From Gliomastix tumulicola (taxonomy: Eukaryota; Ascomycota; Sordariomycetes; Hypocreales; Bionectriaceae): DNA of 64,000 nucleotides. The stretch spans positions 2,418,001 through 2,482,000 of the forward strand of contig BCHX01000008.1 of the NCBI GenBank assembly GCA_001599755.1. The letters run 5' to 3'. Shown piece by piece: positions 33,196 through 42,110 of the stretch. The notes beneath the pieces were generated by a model that saw nothing but the letters and a program-made list of their open reading frames with translations, made no database searches and had not been told where the DNA came from. Position 1 is the first letter of the stretch, and each line of letters opens with the position of its first letter. The position numbers and the translations under genes were made by a program.

Positions 33196-33802
33196 GGTGA
33201 CTACTTTGTGGCGTGTGTGTGGCGTGTGGCGGCGAGGAGTGACTCGGACGGGGGACTTTTAAACATCTCAAGTTCTCAACGCACAGGGGCTTGTCATGTC
33301 ATGGTCGGCGACTTTACCCATCATGTCTGCCAGTCTGGGCCCACCTGGCTGTGCTAGATTGTGTATTTATATCCCTACCCCGGTTGCATGAATATGCCCA
33401 GCTGCTCAGCCACTTGCATTTTAACTGCCACAGCAATGGCGTCAGGTCTAAAAGAAACCGGGCCCATAGCAAGTCTTGATTAAGTGCTGGCAATCCTCGT
33501 CCCAAACGGACTCACATTGCGCGGAGGCCCCGAGTTCAACGCCTAGTAAGGCTGAGGCCGTGGTGAGCGGGTCTGCCAAAGTGCTTCTGTTGAGATAGAT
33601 AACAGCATACTGGGATCGCACTTGTGTGGTCGATGACACTTTTGGTCTAGTGGCTAAAATCGTGTTCTGACAGCTTCCCTGCAACCGCCCACCGGACTTC
33701 CCTCATCAGCGGTTCAGTACTAGAACCAATGCTGTGGCTCAACAAGCGTGGACAACTGGTCCAAGGCTACAACACGACAGAAGCATAATTGATTCGTTTG
33801 AC
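33196..33802. other. Intergenic spacer, HET promoter and PhyH 3' flank
   Basis: About 600 nt without a recognisable gene. Confidence 0.5.
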
Positions 33803-34949
33803 TTAAAGATTATCGCCAAGCGTAAAGTCCTTATCCCAGCGCTAGAACTTGTATTAGCAATAGTTGATAGTGGGAAAGTAGGATTCTAGTACCTGATCCC
33901 AGGGCCTAGACGAGTTCACAAACCGCAGGTCGGTGCCGAGCCTGATTCTGCCCTCTTTGTCGTGGTTGATGGTGGAAGCATGGATCTAGATGATCAGTCA
34001 GTGCCTGGTTGAGTGAGAATCACACACAAGAGATGCTACATGCACGACGCACCATGTGTGGACGGTGCAGGACAACGTCCCCGGCTTCATATTCCGTCAC
34101 CATCCATCTGGTTCCATGATCCCTCGCGAACTGGCGCGTAGTCTCGGACAGAAAGCCAGTGCTCATCATATTGGCATTGAAGGCGTTCAGCTTCTCCTCC
34201 TCGTCCATCCCCGCAGCCTCAGCCTTGCGCATAAAGTCCAACTCCAACCTCTGGCCGATGGCGTCGCTGCCTTCGAGATAGATGAGGCCGCCGCCCTCGA
34301 GGCGGATGTCGCCGATGGGGACCCAGACCGTCACGGACGTGGGCTCGCCGTGCCTCATGAACAGCTGGTCGTAGTGCACGCCGATGGCCGGGTTCCCGGG
34401 CGTGTTGTTGCGCAGCAGCGTCCGCCGGACGGTCAGGGTGTCGTCACCCCAGCCCGTGAACCGGGCGACGAAGTCGCGGATGGCCTCGTGGTAGCAGAAA
34501 CCGGTGATGTTGTCGTCCTTGTCCGAACCGCGGTACCACGGCTCCACGTGCGCCTTGACGGCCGCGTCGATGAACCGCTCCCTCGTGCTCCTGCTGTCGG
34601 GGTCCGGGGCGTCCAGGCTGCCTGCACCGATGCCGGGGTAGTCTTCTGGGTCGGCTGCGGAGTTGAAGATGCCGTCAACGGGGGCTGTGCCAGGTTGTAT
34701 CACGCCCGTCGGGGCGAGGGACGTGAAGTAGGACTCGCGTGCTGCGAGGACGTCCGCTCGTGGGATGAGCCCCTTGAGGAACAGGTAGCCGTCTGCCACG
34801 TATCGCTCGTACAGCTCCTCGATGGGCTCTGTGGGCTGTGATGCGCGTAGCTGGACCACGTCTGCAGGTGCGAGGAGGCCGTCATTGACGTAGAGCTCGA
34901 CGCCCCGGAACGTTGGGCCTGGGGCCTGGTCAGGCTCAGAGTGCGGCAT
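33803..34949 (-). CDS. Phytanoyl-CoA-dioxygenase-like Fe(II)/2-oxoglutarate oxygenase (PhyH), 342 aa
   Basis: Three exons on the minus strand: 34053-34949, 33893-33985, 33803-33841; introns 67 and 51 nt. The last exon is only 39 nt (RWDKDFTLGDNL). The start at 34949 is the first ATG; the longer frame upstream begins with TTG. Family features: DGYLFLKGLIPR, the HxD iron ligands in GVHYDQLFMRHG, VTVWVPIGDI, GGGLIYLEGS and a distal His in the spliced HRPHM-IHAST region, then RLGTDLRF with the 2-oxoglutarate-binding Arg. The family hydroxylates diverse small molecules, not only phytanoyl-CoA. It is head-to-head with the isomerase-dehydrogenase fusion gene and has a decayed paralogue at 18831. It is the module B oxygenase. 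Confidence 0.9.
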
Positions 34950-35435
34950 CTTAAGAGTGCGAGGAAGCAAACAGTTGTTCTATACGTGGTGGGTGGCCGA
35001 GGGCAAAAGAGGATTACGTTTATATGGCTTGGGGGGGAAAGAGCTGCAGTATGGACGCTTCTGCGGCCTGCATGACCTTGGCAGTGACGGAACGCGTTGT
35101 TTCTCTCTTTCGGGAGCGCGGTAATCGACAGCATCCCGCGCACGAAGAGCAGAGAATCCGACCACGACAAGGATCACCATGTGACGAGGGCGAGTCCACA
35201 CCTAGCTCAGACTCAAGGCCATTCATTCGCGTTGCTTATAGTGCCATTCGAGAAGGGAAACCAACTCCGTTCCGGGAACCAATTCCACTTATGGCCTCTC
35301 CACCAAACTGTCTTGATAAACTGTCGACGATGCCTCAGCTTGGGGGCAGGTGGCTAAGTACTGCAGCCTCAGTAGATTCATTGTCTCACAATCCATCGCC
35401 ACAGAACATTCATTCGTCTCATACGTCTAGCAGAT
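34950..35435. promoter_or_regulatory. Divergent promoter region of module B (PhyH / fusion gene)
   Basis: 486-nt head-to-head spacer that probably coordinates both genes. The promoter pairing repeats that of module A (TIM-barrel gene opposite PhyH relic). No operator assigned. Confidence 0.5.
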
Positions 35436-37367
35436 ATGTATTTCGGCACAAACGTCTACGGCTGGACGCTGCTGGCCAAGCGTGACGGCCGCGAATGGAG
35501 CCTCCCAGACGCCATGGCCCAGGCAAAGAAGGCTGGCGTCCGCGGATGGGAGGGGGCATTCCGCCAGGTAGCAGAAGTGCAGGTGACTGCGGACGCCGCC
35601 AGGGCCGAGGGCCTGGAGATGCACTCGGCGTACGTCTTCGGCGCGTACCACGAGGAGGAGCTCGCCGAACGCTCGGCCGAGAACGCCCTGGCCATCTCGG
35701 AAGCTCTGCGAGGGCAGGGGGTCTACAAGATCATCATCAACCCGGATCCCCTGCCGAGCGGCGCGCCCAAGACGGACGCACAGCTGCTGATCCAGAGCTC
35801 GGCACTGGACAGGCTCGGGGCGACTCTGGCCGCCGCCGGCACAAGGCTGCTCTACCACTCCCACGACCCGGAGATGAAGAACGGCGCTCGCGAGTTCCAC
35901 ACCATGCTTGTCAACACCGACCCCAAGTCTGTCGGCCTCTGTCTGGACGTCCACTGGCTGTATCGTGGCGCCGGCAACAGCCAGACGGCGGTCCACGACA
36001 TCGTCTCGCTGTACGGCGACCGGATCGGCCTCATCCACCTCCGCCAGTCCGTGGACGGTGTCTGGACGGAGAGCATCGGGGCGGGGGACGTGGACTATGC
36101 CTTGCTCGGCCGCCATCTCGCCAAGCACAAGGTCAAGGCGCTCCTCGTCATCGAGCTCGCGGCCGAGAAGGGCACGCCCGGGGTTCTCAGCGGCGAGCAG
36201 GCCCACGCGCAGGCCGTCGAGTATCTCGCGCCGCTCCTCGCGCCGGTGGGGGTCGAGCCGCTGCCACTGAGGATCTACCTGATCGGCGCCGGCGCCATCG
36301 CCCGCCTCCATTCCGCCACGGCGGCCCGGCATCTCACCAACTACGAGCTGTACGCGGCCGACCCGTCCAAGGAGGCGCGCGAGGGCTTCCAGACGGCCTT
36401 CCCGGGCGCCACGATGTTCGAGGACGGCGAGACGATGCTTGCCAGCTCACCCGCACAGGACCGTGACATAGTCATCGTCGCCGTCCCGCCGCGGTGGCAC
36501 CAGTCTGCCGCTCTGGCCGCCATCCGGTCCAACCGGCACGTCCTCTGCGAGAAGCCCGTGGCCCTGTCGAGCCAGGACCTGGACGAGCTCCTCGCGGCCG
36601 CGCGCGCCACGGGCCGCCACTTCGGCGACTGCAGCGTGCGCTTCCTCTGCAACGACGCGCTGCCCCGGGCGCGGGAGATTCTCGCCGGGGGAGGCATCGG
36701 CCGGCCGTACCACGCGCGCCTCGTGAACCGTAAGCCGCGCATCCGGCCGGGCATCGAGTTCCAGCCGGCGAGCAAGTGGTTCCTCGACCGGGCTGTGGCC
36801 GGCGGCGGCATCGGGTACGACTGGTGTGTGTACGACCTCGCCATGCTCTTCGACGTGCTGCGTCCCGTGGCCGCCCGCATTCATCACGCCTTCACGGACG
36901 CGCCCAAGACGGCCGCCGACCCGCCCGAGCACCCCATCACGGTCGAGTCGCACTTCGGCGCCTCCATCACGCTGACGCTGGCCGGCGGTGGTGGTGGTGC
37001 CACGGTCGAGCTGGACTTTGAGCGCGCCAGTGGGTTTCACGGCGAGTCCCAGTCGCTGCTCAATATCGACGGCAGCGAGGGCGGGTTGGCGTGGGAGTGG
37101 TGCCCGCCGTTCGAGTCGGACTTGGCAGTGAAGCTGAAGCACTACGTGGATGTCGACGGCAAGGTCGCCAAGCGGGAGGAGGCGTTCCCCGTTTTCGACT
37201 GGGACGACGTGCACGGGCGCCCGCTGCTGGCCTTTGTCGATCTCGTGCTGGGCAAGGAGAGTGTCATCCTTCCGGAGAAGAGACTCAAGTTCAACTTTGA
37301 GGTCCTGCTGGGCATATACCAGTGCAGTGAGAGTGGCCAGCCGGTTGAAGTGCGGCTCGAGGAGTAG
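35436..37367 (+). CDS. Two-domain fusion: TIM-barrel sugar isomerase/epimerase plus Gfo/Idh/MocA dehydrogenase, 643 aa
   Basis: Single exon of 643 codons. Residues 1 to about 265 form a xylose-isomerase-like barrel (PF01261): GTNVYGWT, HSAYVFGAYHEEE, LLYHSHDPEM, GLCLDVHWLYRG, LIHLRQS, ALLVIELAAEKG, with His/Asp/Glu residues where metal ligands are expected. A short linker leads to a Rossmann domain starting at 280 (IYLIGAGAIARLHS, GxGxxA type), with the family signature CEKPVAL (EKP at 372-374) and a C-terminal Gfo/Idh/MocA domain (KWFLDRAVAGGG, GIGYDWCVYDLAMLF). These two enzyme types catalyse consecutive steps in bacterial inositol and keto-sugar routes, so fusion would channel an intermediate. 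The lack of introns contrasts with most neighbours. Both domains look complete. Confidence 0.9.
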   Translation: MYFGTNVYGWTLLAKRDGREWSLPDAMAQAKKAGVRGWEGAFRQVAEVQVTADAARAEGLEMHSAYVFGAYHEEELAERSAENALAISEALRGQGVYKIIINPDPLPSGAPKTDAQLLIQSSALDRLGATLAAAGTRLLYHSHDPEMKNGAREFHTMLVNTDPKSVGLCLDVHWLYRGAGNSQTAVHDIVSLYGDRIGLIHLRQSVDGVWTESIGAGDVDYALLGRHLAKHKVKALLVIELAAEKGTPGVLSGEQAHAQAVEYLAPLLAPVGVEPLPLRIYLIGAGAIARLHSATAARHLTNYELYAADPSKEAREGFQTAFPGATMFEDGETMLASSPAQDRDIVIVAVPPRWHQSAALAAIRSNRHVLCEKPVALSSQDLDELLAAARATGRHFGDCSVRFLCNDALPRAREILAGGGIGRPYHARLVNRKPRIRPGIEFQPASKWFLDRAVAGGGIGYDWCVYDLAMLFDVLRPVAARIHHAFTDAPKTAADPPEHPITVESHFGASITLTLAGGGGGATVELDFERASGFHGESQSLLNIDGSEGGLAWEWCPPFESDLAVKLKHYVDVDGKVAKREEAFPVFDWDDVHGRPLLAFVDLVLGKESVILPEKRLKFNFEVLLGIYQCSESGQPVEVRLEE

Positions 37368-37661
37368 ATATGATCTGGAAGATTGGAAATGGGAATAAAT
37401 TAGGATACTATACTCGTCTTGCTCTTACTAATTTCCATCGTCAACGTGGAGTGCTCGCTTGCAAAATCAAACGTATACAGTATGCAGTATATACTATTAG
37501 GTGGTAGGTAGCATGGCTACCCCCTTCTCAGTTCGAGAGGGAAAGAAGCACAGCTCGTACACTCCGCGTCGTCTCTAGGCCAAGGGAGTTGGGTGCTGCT
37601 TTAAGGATCGGTGTAGGGTGTATGCAAGTGTCTCAATTGTCTGCCTATATCTAACTCTACT

Positions 37662-38741
37662 TCATGGGAGAAGCTGCAGTGTCTTCTGCTCCTCCGCAGA
37701 CTTCTGCGCCGTGTCGATAACTCTCTGTGCGGTCCGGCAGAGGGCAGGGTCAAGCGGCCCGGTGATGGGCGAGCCTGTCTCCTTGCAGTGAAGCACATAT
37801 TCCACCGGGTTGCGGAACGGGCTCTCCAGGACGTCGACGGGGACATGCGCCACCTCGCGCTCCGCCCTCGTCTGCAACCCGACATGAGGCTCAAAGTCGT
37901 AGCTCGTGATTGTCCCCGCGGTCCCGACGACGGCAAAGCCGCATTTGGGCTGTGGCTGGGTGGTCCAGGGGTCCGTGAACGTGCCCCAGCGCGTCTCGAA
38001 CTTGGAGAGTCCCGTGTCGTAGCGGCAAACGGTGATGGAGTGCTCGTCGACCTCGATGTCCTCGCCAGACGACGATGTGACAGTCGTCACCGTCAACGGG
38101 GCGCGTCCGTCCATGAACCACGTGCCGAGGGTGGCGCCGTAGCCCAGGTAGTCGAGCAGCGAGCCGCCCCCGGACGCCTTCTTATACCACCACGACGTGG
38201 GCTTGCGCTGCTGGACCTGCTCGTCCGAGACCTCGATCTTGTCCGCTAGATGGTAGAGAGGGCCGCGGTTGCCGTCGTAGAAGTGCACCTCGGCGACAGT
38301 GCCGATGACACCCTCGTCGATGAGCCGCTTGGTCGTGACGTGGGCCGGATACCACCGGAGCGGCCAGTTCACGGCGAGACGCGTCCCGGCAGCGGCCAGG
38401 GCGCTGAGCATGCGGTCGGCATCCTGCAGGTTGGCGGCAAACGGCTTCTCGACGAGCACGTCGACACCGTGACGGCTGATCTCCTCAAAGGTGCTGGCGT
38501 GATTAGCCGTAGCCGAGCACAGAACCACCAGATCCGGCCGTGTCTCCCGGATGCACTCGTCCACGTTGCTGTAGACCAAGGCCCGGTCGATGCTCAGTGC
38601 TGCAATGGCATCCTCCATCTTGGCCGCATCAGCATCGCATACGCCGACGATTTCGGCATTTTCATGGTTCACAACGTGGCGCAGAAGGTCGCCCATGTGC
38701 ATGTGGTCGAAGTTGATGCCGACCACCCTCCAAGGAGCCAT
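37662..38741 (-). CDS. Gfo/Idh/MocA-family NAD(P)-dependent oxidoreductase, 359 aa
   Basis: Single exon. The N-terminal nucleotide-binding region begins RVVGINFDHMHMGDLLRHVV, lacking the classical GxGxxG but keeping a Gly-rich first turn as in a subfamily of these enzymes. The EKP signature is at 98-100 (DVLVEKPFA) and the C-terminal domain includes WWYKKASGGGSLLDYLGYG, which places the conserved Lys and Gly. The expected role is oxidation or reduction of a sugar, inositol or glycoside hydroxyl. It converges with the fusion gene and is head-to-head with the MFS transporter, so it very likely belongs to the same pathway. The gene is intronless like the fusion gene. Substrate unknown. Confidence 0.9.
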   Translation of the reverse strand: MAPWRVVGINFDHMHMGDLLRHVVNHENAEIVGVCDADAAKMEDAIAALSIDRALVYSNVDECIRETRPDLVVLCSATANHASTFEEISRHGVDVLVEKPFAANLQDADRMLSALAAAGTRLAVNWPLRWYPAHVTTKRLIDEGVIGTVAEVHFYDGNRGPLYHLADKIEVSDEQVQQRKPTSWWYKKASGGGSLLDYLGYGATLGTWFMDGRAPLTVTTVTSSSGEDIEVDEHSITVCRYDTGLSKFETRWGTFTDPWTTQPQPKCGFAVVGTAGTITSYDFEPHVGLQTRAEREVAHVPVDVLESPFRNPVEYVLHCKETGSPITGPLDPALCRTAQRVIDTAQKSAEEQKTLQLLP

Positions 38742-39341
38742 GGTGGGATACTGTCACGGGGTTGCAGGTTTGTGACGGAGATCTCTAGACTAGGTAGTGG
38801 TTTGGGCGGTGTTGGTGGTGGGAGAGCAGAGCACATCCGTTCGTCGAGGGGATATAATACATGCCCACTGAGCAGGAAGTTGACCGATTTCCCCCCCATC
38901 GGACTCATAGTGTCGTGGAAGCGTGAAGGCGGAGAGTATGCCCAAAAAGGGACGAGAAATAAGTCCGTATAGCATACGCTTGCTCGCTCAGGCCCCTTTT
39001 CCCGACTTGGAAATGGTTTCCTCTCCTCCACCCCCGTGTTTGCGTGCTTGGCCCGGAATGCCCAGAGCCTAGGAGACTGGGGCAACGGGGTAATATGGGG
39101 GAATGAGAGGCTAGAACTTGGAAGGGGGAGGCTATCGATTTCCCCATCATCCAAGACCCTGCTTCGGACGCGCGCTCGCTTGGACGGTGTAGCAACGCGT
39201 AGCCAGCGTTGACTATATAGTAGATGTTCGCAATGCCTATCTCGAAGCTCCTCTATCTCTCCTTCACCGAATCTCAACCTTGTCAACAATCTCTGGACTT
39301 CTCACGGCCAGTCGTTCTATTTACTTTCTCACTCTACCATC
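38742..39341. promoter_or_regulatory. Divergent promoter region of module B (dehydrogenase / transporter)
   Basis: 600-nt head-to-head spacer between the Gfo/Idh/MocA gene and the sugar transporter. Open frames here on the minus strand are extensions of the dehydrogenase upstream region without similarity. No operator assigned. Confidence 0.5.
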
Positions 39342-41480
39342 ATGGGCGTCTTAGACAAGCTTAAGCATGAGCAGCCCGGGGCCTCTGATCCCATCGTGAC
39401 GCGCCTCGTCGCCGAGGACCGTGTGCCATGGTACAAGAAACCGAACCTTCGGAGTCTGTACTTGCTGCTGTTTCCGGCCTGCATGGGCATTGAGCTCACA
39501 TCTGGATTCGACTCGCAGATGATCAATGCCCTGCAGATTGTGCCCTCCTGGAAAGAATGTAAGACGAACTTGACCCAGTGAAGCCTTTTCACCCCCTCTC
39601 CGATGATAGGCTGTTTCAGGTAGAGCAGCTTTGTCTAACCAGCCTCTGTCTACCTAGACTTCGACAATCCTCAGGGCAGCCTCAAGGGCATCATAGCCGC
39701 CGTGTACTCCCTCGGCGCGATTCTCTCGCTGCCGCTCGTCCCCTGGTTAAACGACCGTTTCGGCCGTCGCTGGTCCATCTTCATTGGATCCTGCATCATG
39801 TGCATCGGCGCCATTATCCAAGGTCTCTCTGTGCACGGTAGGCATCCCGAGTCCCCCCCATGATCTGATTTGATCTGGACCAGCGTGGACGCATGCTGAT
39901 ATTGGGAACAATTGCAGTCGGAATGTACATCTTGGCCCGAGCCATCCTCGGATTCGGCATCCCTACCTGTATCGTCTCCGGCGCCGCGCTCATCGGGGAA
40001 CTCGGCCATCCCAAGGAGCGGCCGATGCTGACCACGCTCTTCAACATATCCTACTCGGCGGGTATGATCATCGCGGCGGGAATCTGCTTCCGCACCAACA
40101 CGATCCCTAGCGACTGGGCGTGGAGGATCCCGTCCTTGCTTCAGATCTGCCCGTCTCTCTTGCAAATGTCATTCATCTTGTATGTAGACAGACCTCCAGT
40201 CGAGACTAGCATGAGACGGCAAACACTGACAAGCGAGAACCTCGTACAGCCTAGTCCCCGAGAGCCCCCGATGGCTCATCAGCAAAGATCGCTCCGAGCA
40301 AGCCTATGAGATTCTGGTCAAATACCACGCGGAAGGTGACAGAGAGTCTGAGTTTGCCAAGGCGGAGATAGCCCAGATCAACGCAACCATCAAGATTGAG
40401 TACGAGGCGTCTCAGCAGAGCTGGCTTCAGCTGCTCAAGGACAGGGGAATGAGGCGCCGTGCCATCGTCACCGCTTTCCTCGGTCTGTTCACACAGTGGA
40501 GCGGAAATACACTCATCGCGTAAGTAGCATCATCGCCCGAACCCCCCTCCGTCCTCCCCCGAGTTTTGGTTTCCCTCGTTGGCTGACACTCCTCTCTTTT
40601 CGCCAGATACTACCTAGGTGATCTTCTCGAGGTTGTCGGCGTCACCGACTCCCACACCAAGCAGCAGATCAACCTGGGCAGCGCGGGCTGGTCGCTCGTG
40701 TCCGGGCTTCTGGTCGCCATGCTCGTCGTCGCCTTCCGCCGCCGCGTCATGTACATGACATGCACCATCAGTCTGCTTGTTGTCTACATCTGCTGGACCG
40801 TCACCATGTCCAGGGCCCGCATGGCCCTGGACGCCGGAGAGGAAAACAGGGCTGCCTCTATTGCGACAATAGCCTTCATCTTCCTCTACGGTCCGTGCTA
40901 CAGCATCGGTTTCACGGCGTTGACATACAGTACGTTGAAAACCTTCTCTCCCCCAAGCTCGCTTTCTTTCCTTACCAAACACACTTTCTGACGCGCCTCT
41001 GTCACAGCCTACCTCGTGGAGATCTGGCCTTTCACCTATCGCTCTCGCGGCATTGCCTTCTTCCAGCTGTTCGGGCGCTGTGCCGGCTTCTTCACCACCT
41101 TCGTCAACCCCATCGGCCTCCAGAACGCCTCTTGGAAGTACCTCATCAGCTACTGCTGCTGGATCGCCTTTGAGATTGTCTTTGTCTACTTCATGTTCCC
41201 CGAGACGGCTGGTCGCACGCTCGAGGAACTGGCGTTTAGTAAGTGCCGCCGTCCCGCGGTGGTGGTAGAAGGTCCTATGTCATGTGCTGGAACGAAATCG
41301 CTGACTTTCTTTGTAGTGTTTGAGAATTCGGCGCTTGCCGAGCGGGCGGTCACCGCAGTCAAGAAGGCGGTGGATGTGAACGAGGATGGTGTTCTTGCCA
41401 GCAAGCACGAGCCCAGCGAAGTCCGGTTTGTTGAAGACGCGAAGGGCGAGGTCGATGGGAAGGTAACTAAAATGGCATAG
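39342..41480 (+). CDS. MFS sugar transporter (lactose-permease/hexose-like), 548 aa
   Basis: Seven exons: 39342-39558, 39658-39837, 39918-40179, 40250-40519, 40607-40929, 41008-41238, 41317-41480; introns 99, 80, 70, 87, 78, 78 nt, all phases consistent. Sugar-porter signatures are complete: GFDSQMINALQ in TM1, DRFGRRWSIF, GFGIPTCIVSGAALIGEL, LVPESPRWL, FTQWSGNT, VEIWPFTYRSRGI and the closing PETAGRTLEELAF. The N-terminus (EDRVPWYKKPNLRSLYLLL) is typical of fungal lactose-permease-like porters. Twelve membrane helices are expected and the protein should take up a sugar or glycoside with protons. It forms a divergent pair with the dehydrogenase and precedes TF2, so it is probably the uptake step of module B. 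Confidence 0.92.
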
Positions 41481-42110
41481 AGGGGGACACCTCAGTTGGT
41501 TAGTCGTCGGTCTGTGAGAGGTTTTCGTGTCTGCAGGTAGCCTGTCACCTTTGAATCCGATGGCTAGTCGCCGTCAGACATGTTAGGGTAGAATAGAGTC
41601 CTCTAACATGATGTCGAGCCCACCTAGCCTAACCCAGACATTTGTGATTTTGTGTGCCAGCCACCTCGGTTACCCGTGCCATCGGGCTGTGCCAAGCATC
41701 GTAGGGGCTGAGATGATGGGCTTAAAGTCCGAGGGTTTCCCCGAGGCCGGTTCGCCGCCCGGAATACTCCGTGTCCACACCGACAGAGCCAAGTCGGTGA
41801 CTCGTCATGCAACAAGAAGTTTGGGGAAGTGGGGGAAAGCGGAGGGGGCTGACTGTCGGAATTGATGTATATTTTGGTGTGTGACTACAAATTCTACATC
41901 CCCTGAGGCAGCGATAGAGGCGCTAGTACTCCGTTCCTCGGGCCCCAACCAGCCGTAGTACCGACTAGAGCTTTTGGTGAGGACGGGGCTAAGGCCAAGG
42001 AAGGAACTCAGACCCGGGATGGAGAGACATAAAGGGAAGACAACTCCGCTCCTCGAGTCCCATCTCATTCTCCTCGAGGAGCTGCGCCCTCTCCCACTCG
42101 AGCCCAGTCC
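41481..42110. other. Intergenic spacer, TF2 promoter
   Basis: 630 nt between two plus-strand genes; no gene seen. Confidence 0.5.

Noticed and set aside
35427..36332. 301-codon open frame on minus, and a 323-codon one on plus at 35495-36466
   Set aside because: Out-of-frame shadows of the isomerase-dehydrogenase fusion gene; the fusion frame alone has family motifs.
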